From: Hemicordylus capensis
Lineage: Eukaryota; Chordata; Lepidosauria; Squamata; Cordylidae
Assembly: GCF_027244095.1 (NCBI RefSeq)
Contig: NC_069669.1
Coordinates: forward strand, 9,264,501-9,328,500
Direction: 5' to 3'
DNA length: 64,000 nucleotides
Below the pieces are notes generated by a model. That model saw only the letters and a program-made list of their open reading frames with translations. It was not told where the DNA came from and did no database searches. Of this stretch, positions 1 through 12,800 are shown piece after piece (within the stretch, counting starts at the first letter, position 1; each line of letters starts with the position of its first letter). Made by a program: the position numbers and the translations under genes.

Positions 1-77
1 TCCCATCTGTGCAAGCCGCTGCCAGGCAGGAGCAGAGGAGTGCCTAAGGAACTCCCAGCCACAAGAGCAGAGTGATT

Positions 78-228
78 AAAGAGACTTCAATAGAATAAAT
101 AAATATTTAATCTGCTTTTAGATTTTTTAAAAATAAATTTTGGCTGCTACTACTTCTTTTTAATTTTCGTGTAAACCGCCCTGAGCCACTTTAGGAAAGG
201 CGGTATATAAATCGAAGAGAGAACTTTT
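78..228 (+). mobile_element. L2-like LINE/SINE 3' tail
   Basis: Ends in TAAACCGCCCTGAGCC then AAAGGCGGTATATAAATCGAA, the hallmark 3' terminus seen repeatedly in this window. Confidence 0.6.
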
Positions 229-794
229 TATTTATCTGTTTAACATGATTTGTGTATATTGTGTTCCATAGCTTTGTTTGCCACTTAACACATGTTTTGA
301 TAAGGCTTTCGTTAAGCCACTGGAGGGTTTTCAGACAGCAGGCTTTACCACAGGTTTACTGTGAGTTCAACGTTGCCCAAAAAAGATCAATGCAAAAAGT
401 GGAATTTTTTTACCCTGGATTTTTTTACCCTGGGCTACACTCTTAACATGCAGCAAAACCCCCGAATTGTGTGTGAAGTGCTTCCGGATAGCTCAGGGGA
501 ACTTTGGGGCAAATCTGCCCAATACGTGAATGCACAACCTCCATTCCGGAAGAGATGTGAACTAAATGTCGGATGTGAAAAACCTCCTGGCGATTCATAA
601 AAAAGCAGCAAGGACACTGCTTTCAGGTTAAAGCTTGCTATACCGAAAGGCAGGCTGGAGCATAGCCACAGATAGCCACTGGCCTGCAACATCAAACCAC
701 AAAAATCCACACCAACACATCAGGGGTCATCTCAATGAAACTGACAGCCAGGACAATTTAGGGCCAGCAGGAAGCAGCACTTTTTTTCCACACA

Positions 795-1112
795 GTGCAT
801 AATTAGCCTATGGAATTCTCTGCCACAGGATGCTGGTGATGGTCACGAGTCCCTAAAAGGGACTTAGACAAATGCATGGAGGACGGGTCTATCAGTGGCT
901 ACTAGCCTGGTGGCTACGGGCCACCTCCAGTCTCAGAGGCAAGGTGCCTCTCAATACCAGCTGCAGGGGAGCAACAGCAGGAGAGAGGGCATGCCTTCAT
1001 CTCTTGCCTGTGGGCTCCCCAGAGCGATCTGGTGGGCCACTGTGTGAAACAGGATGCTGGACTAGATGGGCCTCCTTGGGCCTGATCCAGCAGGGCTGTT
1101 CTTATGTCTCCA
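795..1112 (+). mobile_element. CR1-like LINE 3' fragment
   Basis: Contains TGGAATTCTCTGCCACAGGA and continues through GGACTTAGACAAATGCATGG to the terminus CTGATCCAGCAGGGCTGTTC. Translation of the head recalls the NLWNSLP end of CR1-type reverse-transcriptase ORFs. The fragment is 5' truncated and decayed. Confidence 0.65.
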
Positions 1113-1589
1113 ACGAAGTCCAGTAGTTAATTGCTGGTCTGCTTCTGCTCTCTCGTTAACACAAAGCCGCTGTGCTGCATGAAATCAATTAAAGAGGGGA
1201 AATTTGAAGGCCTGACTTCAAGGACGATGCTCCAGAGAGCCATCGTCTCCCAAAATAAGCAACGCACACTTCTTCATCATCCCGAGACCGCCTTAAAATA
1301 AACCGTCCATGCAAATGCATCACAAGACAACCTCAGAGCTGCACCGAGGCCCTCTGAGGTGTCAAGCTGGTGCTAAAAAATTCAGAAGCCGTTCCCTTCC
1401 ATTGCCCTCAGATGCTCCATGCCGATGATTCTGGAGGGAAGGTGCTGCCATTTCAGTCCTCCCAGACACAGAGAAGTGGGCAGAGTGGCCTTTTCTTAAG
1501 GCCCGTACAGAGATGTTCCTTGCAAGGGGATACAAATTGCCCCTCTGATGAGATGAAAAGGAGTGGTCGATCTCAGCACCGTTATCGTT

Positions 1590-1856
1590 TTATAGTTCAG
1601 TATTGCCTACACAGATTGGCAGCGTCTCTCCAAGGTTTCAGGCACAGGTCTCTCCCAGTCCTACTGCCAGGGACTGAACCTGGGACCTTCCACATCTGAA
1701 GCAAGTGCTCTACCCACTGAGCTATGGGGCCCATCCCCTAAAAGGGGGGGTATCTTACAGAGGACAGCGTCCATGTGTAGCCACCCATCCAAAAGCAAAC
1801 CAGGGTGGACTCTGCTTAGCAATTCATGCTCACTCCCACAAGACCAGCTCTCCTTC
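1590..1856 (-). mobile_element. Composite 5S-tRNA SINE
   Basis: A good example of the whole architecture. On the minus strand: AGAGCTGGTC head, 5S-like GGGTGG/TGGTTTGC segment, CCCC..GGGG linker, tRNA-like CATAGCTCAGTGGGTAGAGC (A box) and CCCAGGTTCAGTCCC (B box), then the CAGCAT..CTGCCAATC tail. Confidence 0.75.
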
Positions 1857-1984
1857 TCAAATTACGAGGCCGCACAGCACCAGCTATTTGCACCCTTCAA
1901 TCGCGGAATGAAACAGACAGGCAAGACGTCTGTACAGCTACTCAGCTGGGATGGTGGCAATTTCCCAACAGATACAACCCCTGC

Positions 1985-2165
1985 GAACTCTGCAGAGGGC
2001 AACCTTTCAAATTTAGCAAGGGGAGAGCAACTGTGCCTGTTCAGCCCAGCATCCCATGCAGTGGCTGTTGCTGGAATCTTTATTCTCCTTCCCTATAATT
2101 AGGAGCCCCTTTGGGACAGAGATCGGTCTTCCGGCCCCCTCAGAGCACACACTTTTTGGGATTTG
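1985..2165 (+). mobile_element. L2-like element fragment
   Basis: AGCAAGGGGAGAGCAACTG and CAGTGGCTGTTGCTGG are shared with at least six other copies in the window. It is truncated before the tail. Confidence 0.55.
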
Positions 2166-2174
2166 CCCCCAATA

Positions 2175-2768
2175 ACTGGGCAAAGAGGCACCTCTCCAAG
2201 TGGCGGGTTTCTTACCTTTAGCAGGAGGAGAGCAACTGTCCCTATTCAGCCCAACATAGCATCCCTCCAGCGGCTGTTGCTGGCATCTCCTTCGTGTTCT
2301 GGTTGTTTTTTAAGATTGTCACAAGAAGATTCAGAATAGGGATGTGCAGAATGTTCCCATCTCGGCACGTTCCGCCTTGAGACGGGTCCTTTTGAGTGTT
2401 CCGAGCTCGGAAGAGAATGCCCTTCCAATGAAGGGCCTGTTCCGAGCTCAGAATGACGCTGTTCCGAATCGGAACATTCCGAGTGTTCCAAGCACCATTT
2501 TGGATTCCAACATGGTGCTCTTCTGGCCTCTGCAGACACATGGAAGCATGGCCAATACCACCAGACAAATGGCTGCCGTGTATGTGCAGCAGCCCGACGA
2601 GCGTCATTTTGGAATTCAAAATGGCGCTCGGAATTTTCCGAGTCGGAATGGAACGCAACATCCGTTTCAGGCACATCCCTAGCTCACAGGCAGTCTCTTC
2701 TGGTTTCCTTTTACGATGCAAACCGCTTTGAGGACTGCTTGTTGGAAAGTGGCATATATCTACTACTA
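2175..2768 (+). mobile_element. L2-like element interrupted by a MITE
   Basis: Left part at 2175-2336 (ACTGGGCAAAGAGGCACCT to TAAGATTGT..CAGAA). It resumes at 2682 and runs to GCAAACCGCTTTGAGGACTG and the tail at 2768. The two halves are split by a 341-bp insertion flanked by TA. Confidence 0.65.
2339..2679. mobile_element. MITE with GGGATGTGC ends and GTTCC/GGAAC-rich core
   Basis: Begins GGGATGTGC and ends GCACATCCC, with TA on both sides (2337-2338 and 2680-2681), consistent with a TA-targeting DNA transposon relative. The core repeats the words GTTCCGA and CGGAA in both orientations many times. It encodes no transposase. Confidence 0.65.
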
Positions 2769-2832
2769 GTAAACCGCCCAGAGACGTAAGTTTTGGGCGG
2801 TACAAAGATGTCAAACAAACAAACAAACAAAC
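2769..2832 (+). repeat. LINE/SINE 3' tail with AAAC repeat
   Basis: AAACCGCCCAGAGACG followed by TTTTGGGCGGTACAAA and (AAAC)n; a 3' end fragment abutting the next SINE. Confidence 0.55.
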
Positions 2833-3102
2833 GTAAAGGTAAAGGTAAAGTTGTGCCTTCGAGTCGGTGCCGACTCCTGGTGACCACAGAGCCCTGTGGT
2901 TGTCCTTGGTAGAATACAGGAGGGGTTTGCCATTGCCATCTCCCGCACAGTATGAGATGATGCCTTTTAGCATCTTCCTATATTGCTGCTGCCCAATATA
3001 GGTGTTTCCCACAGTCTGGGAAACATACCAGCAGGGATTCGAACCAGCAACCTCTTGCTTGCTACGCAAGTTACTTGTCTACTGTACCATTCGGTGGCTA
3101 GT
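2833..3102 (-). mobile_element. Sauria-type SINE
   Basis: Read on the minus strand: tRNA-like head with B-box-like GGTTCGAATCC, body, and a tail AGTCGGCACCGACTCGAAGG ending in (CTTTAC)n. The tail resembles the Bov-B LINE 3' ends at 36.95 and 46.64 kb. Confidence 0.75.
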
Positions 3103-3660
3103 TACTATTAGTACTATACCACAAACAATACATTCAGACCTGGAGTTAAGCTACAAGGGTTCATAAGCCCTAAAATACCGTAGCCATATTCAGAAATTAT
3201 GTTGTATGAGTGTACAAATGCCCATACACGCGTTTGTGTGAATGATTGTACTTGCATTCATTTTAAAAGTGAACCTGGATACAGGCCCTACTGCTATACC
3301 GACGTTCAACATGTGAATCATCGTACCCATGTACAAATCCTCCTCTGCTCCCGATTGGCTGGCTATGTGCTGAAGCTCAGCATAGCCCTCCCCTCAGCCT
3401 GACATGCTTCGGAAAATTAGCACTGATACGAGTACTCCCATTGAAATAGGATAAGTAACTTTGTTCCATTAATTGCGGTGAGAATAGTTGTGAATAATTT
3501 AGTCTCAAAAGCAAGTGATGGGAGTAACCTTTCACCTAACATTTAAGAACACATACAAACACAAATCTATCGGGGAACCCGAGCTGCAGGTTTGCAACAA
3601 AAGGGGAATACTCATTTTTAAGAAAGGTTGGGACCCCTTGGTCTAATGCATTTAGTTTAT
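3103..3660. other. Non-coding intron sequence, nothing recognised
   Basis: RAB11FIP3 intron 2 (the intron covers 1-3804). I see no exon, structured RNA or clear repeat here. Confidence 0.5.
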
Positions 3661-3804
3661 TTCATCTTTTCCATCAATACCAAACTTGGGTGGTCCAGTG
3701 TTTATCTCTTTGAAAGCAAAATGGGGTCAACTCCCCTGCAAAAAGGGAGTCCTCTCTGCCGATTCTCGTTGCAGAGAAATATTTCCACGTGCCCATAAAC
3801 TGAC

Positions 3805-3898
3805 CTCCATTCCTGATCGCCGAGATGCCTCGATAGAAATCTTCAAAGCTGATCACTCCGAGGCCAGCAGGGTCCAGGAACCGGGTCAAATCTTTCAC
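3805..3898 (-). CDS. RAB11FIP3: RAB11FIP3 coding exon 2
   Basis: A 94-base exon flanked by TTTGCAG and a GTCAGT donor. It encodes VKDLTRFLDPAGLGV and continues ISFEDFYRGISAIRNG, ending one base into the next codon. This is the second EF-hand. The loop keeps D at position 1 but has A and L at positions 3 and 5, so it probably does not bind calcium, as in the human protein. Phase continues exactly from exon 1. Confidence 0.95.
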
Positions 3899-6800
3899 CT
3901 GCAAACACAAAAACCATCAGGGTTACAGTTCTGTACGGCTGAAATCCAAAGTGGGCCCCATTTTTTAAATTTAATTACTGTTTTTATAGATACGGGCTTC
4001 AGGGTCCATAAACACCCCCTGGGCATCCGTAATAAACAGCAAAGAAAATGTCACCATGATCTACGAAAACGTGCGTACATAAGATGACTAATTTTAACCT
4101 CACGAAAGTCTCCACTCACCGCTTCCTTTCTGCAGCATCCAGAACATGTGGAATTTAAATGTAATTCTACTACTCGAATCGCAACAAGCATGTAAACCAC
4201 AACAGTCAGTAAACAGCCGCGTGGGAGAGTTGAAAACACAGGTTAGACTTTGCTGGTCTCGCATCGGCTTGTGGAAAGATGTTTTTCGAAGCAACCAAAG
4301 GAAAGAGCACCTCAGAAGTCTCCCCAAACAGGAAACTGGGATGTCAAGAGTAGGTAGAAACAAGTGCCATCATCAGCATATTAATTCTCAATTAAAATAC
4401 TCTTTTAGGAAAAGAGGGAAAAGAGAACAGAAGCTAAGTTGCTACAGTGTTCAGTTCAATTCAGTTTATTACGAGCAAAGATCAGCACAACAGTGTCCAA
4501 TACTACCCAACAATGTTCCCTGACACAGGGATTCCGAGGACCACTTTAGAAGAGGCCTCTTGGCCCAGTTAACACTGGGCAAAGCTGTCATATGCATCGG
4601 TCCGTTTAGCCCTTAACAGTTCTCCCAGGGCCTTAACAGTTCTCCCAGGGCCTCAGACGTGGGTGGTTCCCACCCCATTCATTTCAATGAGTACTCATTG
4701 CTAATTTTCTGAAGCTGGTCAGCCAGGCTGAGAGGAGGGGCATGCTGAGCTTCAGCATGTAGCCAGCCAATCAGGAACTAAGGAGGAGGGCCTTCACCTT
4801 CCTCCCTCCCCTTCTGCAGTGGACACATCGGCTTCAAGCCAGTGATCCTCAGGATGGGGAACAGATAGGAGAGCTGGTCTTGTGAGAGCAAGCATGACTT
4901 GTCCCCTTTGCTAAGCAGGGTCTGCCCTGGTTTGCATTAGGATGGGTGGCCATATGTGTGAGCACTGTAAGATATTACCCTTCGAGGATGAAGCCGCTCT
5001 GAGAAGAACATCTAGGTTCCAAGTTCTCTCCCTGGCAGCATCTCCAAGATAGGGCTGAGAGCGATTCCTGCCTGCAACCTTGGAGAAGCCGCTGCCATTC
5101 TGTGAAGACAATACTGAGCTAGATAGACCAATGGTCTGACTCAGTATATGGCAGCTTCCTATGCTCCTATGAACAATTAGTGTGGGTGCAGAGGAGAGCT
5201 CCGAGGACCTCCAGGAGCCCTTCAAATACTCCATAAAATGTAGTCAATCTACCTGGCTTTTCTGGTTAGCCATATCCCCCCCAAAAGTCATTTTGAGTGC
5301 TTTTTCTTTGAGAGATCAAGTGTTTCTCTTACCCTTTTAGATGCTGCAGCCAACATTCTGCTCTGGCTTAGCATCTCTTTACACTTGTTTTTAATATAGT
5401 TGCATATTCCACATCTCACTAGTTGCATTTTTCATACTGCACTGCCTCGAAGCAAATGGTGAAAGGAATTCTACCAATTTCAAAAGGCAAGTCAATAGCA
5501 TCCACACCAGCTATCCTGTGCCAGATTTTCAAACGAGATTTCCCTGATATAATGCACTTACGCGCTCGAAAGCAGGCCAACTAGCTAGCTTAAATATCTC
5601 GCAGGTGCACAAACAGCCCCATATGGCAGTGAAGACCGTAATCGGATCGCGTTAAGCTTATAGGGCAGGCGTACTCAACTTAGGCCTCCCAGCTGTTTTT
5701 GGACTACAACTCCCATAATCCCCAGCCACAATAGCCAATAGCCAAGAATTATGGGAGTTGTAGGCCAACATCTGCAAGAGGGCCAAGCTGAGCAGGCCCG
5801 TTATACAGGCTTCATACTAAACTGCCATTTCCTTTCTAGCAGAAAATTCTCTCCCTTGGCATGACCAATTGCCCAAGACAGGAATTCCTAACCTTGGAAC
5901 CCTGGTGATTTATTTGTTTATTTATACACACACACACACACACACACACACTTATATACCACCCAACACACAAGTCTGTAGGTGGTTCATAACAAAAACA
6001 CATTAAAACTATTAAAAACACAATTTTAAAAAAATATCTAATAAAAAGCCTGGGTGAACAAACGCATCTTGACTGCCTTTTTAAAAAGTTGTAAGAGATG
6101 GGGAAGTGTTGATGGATCACAACTCCCATCATCCCCAGCAGCAGCAACTGTAGCTGGTGGTGATGGGAGTTGTAGTCCCACAACATCGGGAGGGGGGCAA
6201 GGTTGGGAACCCCCAGCCTAAAACAAGCAGAAGACAGGAATGAGCTCTCCTCGGAGCCTTGCACAAAATGACGCCAGCCCTGAAGAACTGCTGCCTGTCC
6301 CTGGCAGAGACTTAGATGGACCAAGAGGCTGACTCGGTAGGAGACAGCTCCTTCCGTAGCACAGCATTCTGGGATACCCAGTTCACGTGACCGACTGGCA
6401 CGGGCTATGGGACTGCACCACTGCCCTGCATGAATCACATACTTGATCATCCGTTCAGTTTTTATACCACCTTTCATAAGGCATCTCAAGGCCACTTGCC
6501 AAAGTTAAAACACAACAACAACATTCTGCAAGAGTTGCATTTAAAACCTTAAAACCAATTAAACATGAAAACCACAACACACCAAGAAACAGGAGCAAGA
6601 AAACTGAGAAACCTGGCAGCCTCTAGGAGGTAAAAGCCTGAGTCGGGAAAAGGCCTTTCGTGTTGTGTTTTGTTTTAGAAGCAGCCACAGCGGTCACAGA
6701 GCAAACGCTCACCGGGAGAGCCTTCCAGAGCCTGGGAGCAACCACAGAGAAGGCCCTGTCCTATCTGCACGGCAATCTCACCTCTCTCAATGACGGCACG

Positions 6801-9800
6801 ACATATTTTATATAAATATGTATCATGCGCTACATTCACCACTGGGTGGGATGCTAGGCTGAATTGAGCAAGAGGCTCTCCCCTTAAATGAGTATAAGAG
6901 AGCCACCAGTTGGCAGGATTCTTGGCAAGGGGGTCTCAGCGGGTCCAAGCAGTCACAATCCCCGCTCTGTGCAACTCCAGGAGAAGGACCGGATCCAGCA
7001 TCAACAGAGTCCCAGGCCTGTAAGTGGGGGGCCCAATCCCCACTTGCAAATATTCCCTACTACAAATATTTATAAGCCATTTCCCCCAAAACATTCTCAA
7101 AGCGGTTGACACACAGATAAATAAGATGCTTAGCTTTCCCCAAAGGGCTCACAATCTAATGGCGCCAGAAAGTGGCCACTCACCAGAAAAGATTCCTTTT
7201 CGATGCATGGCAAACGGTGCCAGTCCAAGGCTACTAAAGGAACGCGGGAAGGGGTTTCCGTGGGGAGGACCGTTCAGCAACTTGCAGCGTACGGAATGCA
7301 CAGAGTTGCTTGGTGGGTCCGTGCCATAGCTCCTCTGCACGCCTTCACAGTATCATAGGAGGCTGCCTTACCGAGTCAGACCCTTGGTCTATCTAGTTCA
7401 GGACTGTCTCTGACTGGCAGCAGCTCTCCAATGTTTCAGGCAGGGGTCTTTCCAGCCCTACCTGGAGATACTGCCAAGGATTAAACTCAGGCCCTTCTGC
7501 ATGCAAAACAGATGCTCTACCATCAAGCTGCCCCAGATGTTAGCAGTTCTCAAATTGTGTCCCCAGATTGGAGTAGACAACCCTGGCTCTCAAACAGTTT
7601 CTGTACTACAACCCCCATCATCCTCAGCCACAATTTTTTTGCAGCTGAGGATGATGGAAGTTGTAGTTCAGCAACAGCGGGAGAGCCAGGGTTGCCTACC
7701 GCTGCCCCAGATGTTTGAATACAACTCCCATCACCCCTTGGGCACTGTGGGAGGGGTGATGGGAGTTGTAGTCCAGCAACTGGGGACCCAAATTAAAGAT
7801 CCCTCGGCACATGATACAGCCTAAGACACGCAGTGTTTTAGAATACAGCGTTCAAGAATACAGCCTCCGGGAAACCAAGGATGTGAATCACTTTCACCAG
7901 TTATCTGTGGGAAATGAAGTGGGTAGCTAGCGATGGGAGATTGGTTTTAATAATAATGATGGAGATTGGAAGCCAGTTCCTTGGAGCATGGAACTCAAGG
8001 CTGTTTTTAAGACAAAAAGCCTTTTAATACATCAGGTTGATTTACTAATGGGAATTACCTGCCTGTTTAGAGAACAATGTTGCCTTTATTGCTTTGCTTG
8101 TACCCTGCATATGCTCTGCATTAACTTCAGCATCGAGCTTCTATTCCTCCTGCCAAGTCTGGGGTATTAACGAGGGTTCACGGCTGTCATTCACAATACA
8201 GTAAATAAAAAGCAACTGAGTGCATGAAGATAACATGTGCTAAAAATCACCATCCGGCTACATTTTTTAAAATTTCTAAAGCCAACATGATTTTTATTCT
8301 GTTTCCCATAAGTGAACTGTGAGAGAGAAATGCTAGCTTTAACATTAAGAAGCAGCATGGACCCACAATAAAGTGTTGCAGTATCTCCCTGGTGTGTACA
8401 CATTACCCAAACCTGTGGCTAGGCATGCAGAAGTGGCTGTGACTGTCTTGAAGGAGTATTCTTCAAGCCGAGAAATGCCCCACCCTTTTTGTTCAAGCCT
8501 TCCTTCCCTCCCTTCTTGCCAGAATGCCATTAGCTCCACCCATCTTGTCTGTCAACTGGCCTCTGAGTCCACAAACATTCCAGTCCATTTAGTTACATTG
8601 CAGGGAACGTTTTGCCCCCTTCATTTTTCAAGCCTACTTTCCTGTAGGCTTATGAGGTCACCCGAAATTCCATTTGTCGGTTTCTCTACTATCAACTTCA
8701 AAATGCCTGGACCAAAATGAACCAAATTGGGACACCTCAACAGCATAGTTTGTGGTGATATCATCTACCCCAATTCAAGATGGCGGACACAAACATTTGT
8801 GGCACAAGTGGGCTAACTTCTGAACTGCCTAACTGATATATGAACCAAATTTGGTCCAGTTGTAGGGATAACTGAGCAAAGAGGCCCCTTTTAAAAGTGG
8901 TGATTCTCTTTATTTAGCAGGGGGAGAGCAACCGGCCCTATCCAACCCCAGCACAGCATCCATCCAGTGGCTGTTGGTGTCTTTATGTTTCTTTTTTAGA
9001 CTGTGAGTCCTTTGTGGACAAGTTAATTAATTAACTTCTGTATGTAAACCACTTTAGGAAACTTTGGTTGAAAAGCGGTATAGAAATATTTGTCGTATTC
9101 GTAAAGTCGGCCGATTATATCTTACCAGAACTTGGTTTCCCCCCCAGATTTCTGTGAAACCAGCATATCTGCGGGTTACCCAAGACTTAACCTGAGACCA
9201 TCTGCACGCAAAGCAGATGTTCTACCACTGAGCGTCCATATGGATCAGAACCATTCTAATTCTTCTGGAAATAGATATACAGTAAAACTGTATACCACTT
9301 TCCAACCAAGAGTTCTCAGGGAGCCCTCTGAAAAACATGCATCGTCTAAAAACAAGATGTTTTTCTTAAGAACGATTGTTTTTCCATACAGAGATGTACT
9401 TGGTCAATAACACTCCTACAATAACCAAGCTCTCTAACCTGTCAGTTTCTGTACATCACAACATATAGTCAAGGTCCATGAAGTGGAAAAGAAAGCATAT
9501 CTTGAGCTATGAGCAAATAAAAACGATCAAAAATGACTTTAAAAAGGAAGTGGGGGGGGGGGGAGAGAACCATCCACTAAAGATTTGTACTGGAATTTAA
9601 TTAGCATGGTGTAACTTTGTTCTCATGTATATGTTATTGGTCAAGGTGGATCCTTATTCGTAGCCGCAGAGGGGGACCGGTCTGAGATTTCTTCCCGAGC
9701 ATAGTATTTCCCTCACCCAAGTCCAAATTTAACAGAAGTTCAGCAGAGAATTTTAATATAAATCAGGACTGGAACTAACTTGCCTTTCTTCAGATGCCAG

Positions 9801-12800
9801 CTTGACATTTCAGGCACCGGACCCAGTGCAAAGCTGAGATAACATTTACATTTGCTGCCCCTGCAATATATCATTCAGGAACGCTGGCATTGGGAGTTCC
9901 TGAATTTTTGATTTTTGCTCCGAAACAAGCCACGAAAGAGGTTCTCTCGCTCCAGTATCGAGCTCAAGATCGCCTTTCTGTTCCAGACACTCGCCCAAGG
10001 AAGGCAACTCTCAGTTTTGTTGCAAGAAGTTTTTAAAATAAGTGTCCTAACATCACAACTAGCAAATATTAAAGGTTGAGATTTTTTTTTTAAAGTCTAA
10101 ATTTTGTTCCTGCAAGTGCTGTTTAGAATCCTAACCCTGCGTGTTTTAAAAATGATGGCTGCAGATGTGGGATTTTTTCTTTTCTTATTTTGTTTCAGAA
10201 AATAAAGTTTCAATGTAGGACAGATTTGCGGGGCAGTGAGGTACTAAAGTGCGATTTCCTCAGGGCAAACATCTAGAAAGCAGATATCCCAATCTTCCTC
10301 CAAGGAACTCATGGCTGTGTCCCACCTTGAGGTCCCCGTTCAGCTCTTTATCTCTTAGCCTGAGCAACCTCACAAGGTGGTTGAGAACATCAACAGAGTA
10401 ATGTGTGTAACGGAATCAGATTTGTTACCACTCCCCTGCCCCGCCCCGAAGACTGTAAAGGTAAAGTTGCACCATTGAGTTGGTGTCGACTCCTGACAAC
10501 CACAGAGCCCTGTGGTTGTCTTTAGTAGAATACAGGAGGGGTTGACCATTGCCTCCTCCCACGCAGTCTGAGATGATGCCTTTCAGCATCTGCCTATATC
10601 ACCGCTGCCCAATATAGGTGTTATAGTCTGGGGAACATACCAGCAGGGATTCAAACCGGTAACCTTTTGCTCACTAGGCAAGTTACTTCCCCGCTGCGCC
10701 ATTAGGTGGCCGAAAGACTGTAGCCACAAGCAAATTTGCCAGCAGAACTAGAAGGAAAAATACAAGCATTCAAACACTGAACGTGGGAAGGCATTTTAGG
10801 ACGGTGCCTGCTTGAGAGAGACAAAAAGAAGAAGCAGGTTGCCTTTCGAACAGGCCTGCTCAACTTCGGCCCTCCTGCAGATAGGAACATAGGATGCTGC
10901 CATATACTGAGTCAGACCATTGGTCTATCTAGCCCAGTATTGTCTTCACAGACGGGCAGTGGCTTCTCCAAAGTTGCAGGCAGGAATCTCTCTCAGCCTT
11001 ATTTTGGAGAAGCCAGGGAGGGAACTTGAAACCTTTTGCTCTTCCCAGAGCGGCTCCATCCCCTGAAGGAAAGATCTCACACTTCTAGTCTCCCATTCAA
11101 ATGCAACCAGGGTGGACCCTGCTTAGCTGGGGGACAAGTCAGGCTTGCTACCACAAGACCAGCTCTCCTCCACAACCTAAAACTCCCATAATCCCTGACT
11201 ATTGGCCACTGTGGCTGGGGATGATGGGAGTTGTAGTCCAAACACAGCCCGGGGGTGGTGGAGGCTAACTTAATCAGGCCCGCTTGAGAACAACATTTCC
11301 CGTGTGCAAATTTCTGTAGATTTAGACACCACCCCTACGCTAAAATTTTGCCGAGTCAAAAGACAACTGACTCATACTCCTGTTTTCCAGGTGGGGAACA
11401 CCGAGACCAAGAGAAACAACTGGCACCAGTCCTGCTGTGGCAGATATGGTTGAACTGTTGCAAGTCAGAAACCCTTGCTGATCTCATAGGATCCCATCTG
11501 CAATCCCCTGCATCATGGTGGCTGGGGTGGGTGGGGAGGCTTTAATTAGGCCACTGTCTAAAAGTTTTTTTTGTTTTTTTTTTTGTTTTTTTAAAAAAAC
11601 AACTTTCTGGGGAAGCCAGGAGACATTTTCAGCTGCCCAGCTGAGAAGTGGGCAACTTTCTAGAGGCCGAGTAGAGATCCTTTGCTCCTTTAAAACCAGC
11701 CGTTCCTTTAATGGGATAGGGTTTCTGGAGGGCATGTTTAACGATTGATTAATTAGCTTTAATTGCAATAGAACAGAAGCCTGCTTTAGGCTGAACACAG
11801 TGCCACACACAGAGACCAGCTTCAATTTCCGTTGGCCAACCCAAGTCAGAAGGCAGGTCTTCGTCTCCACTCTCAAACAAGCCAACACAACCGCTTAACC
11901 AAGGGGTTCTCAGAAGGGGGGGGTCCCCAGATCCTGCTGGACTACAGATCCCATCACCCCCTGCCAACGGCCATTGTGGCAGGGGTGATGGGATCTGTAG
12001 TCCATCCACATTTGAGAACCCCTTGGTTGAGCTGTTTCCACATTGCTTAGTATGGGCTTCCATCACAAATGAATACCTCACACAGGAACCACAGCTTTAA
12101 GAGGTGGGCTGCCCAACAAATCCAATTTTGGGCGGCAACAACAGGATCAAAGCATCCAGCTCATGAGCGGTGGTAGTTCCACTGTTCTGCCCTGGCCAGA
12201 CCTCACGTGGAATGCTGTGTCCAGTTCTGGACCACATATTTTAGAGACAGACGTGCAACAAGTTCAGAGGAGCAGATCAAGGTCAGGGAGGGGTCTGGAA
12301 ACCAAATCCTAGGAGCAACATAACATAACACAAGACAAGCCCTGCTGGATCAGGCCCATGGAGTCCAGCATCCTGTTTCACACAGTGGTCCACCAGATGC
12401 CTCTGGGGAGCCCACAGGCAAGAGGTATGTGCATGCCCTCTCTCCTGCGGTTGCTCCCCTGCAGCTGGTATTGAGAGGCATCCTGCCTCTGAGGCTGGAG
12501 GTGGCCCACAGCCACCAGACTAGTAGCCACTGATAGACCTGTCCTCCATGAATTTGACTTAGCGCCCTTTTAAAGGCATCCAAGCTGGTGGCCATCACCA
12601 CATCCCATGGCAGAGAATTCCACAGATTAATTAAGAGGAAAAAGTACTTCCTATTGTCGGTCCTCAATTTCCCGACCTTCAGTTTCAGGGGGTGACCCCT
12701 GGTTCTAGTGAGAGAGAACCCCATCATTGGCTGATGGAGTCAAGTATGTCTAGCCTGGGGGAGAGAAGACCAAGGGGAGATATGAAAGCAGAAATGATAT

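Noticed and set aside
2242-3069. 275-codon minus-strand frame
   Set aside because: Runs across an L2-like element, a MITE and a Sauria SINE; it is not a gene.
7501-7824. 107-codon plus-strand frame
   Set aside because: Covers a SINE end and two palindromic MITEs.
11484-11888. 134-codon minus-strand frame
   Set aside because: Contains a poly-lysine from a T-run and no recognisable domain; no splice or conservation evidence.
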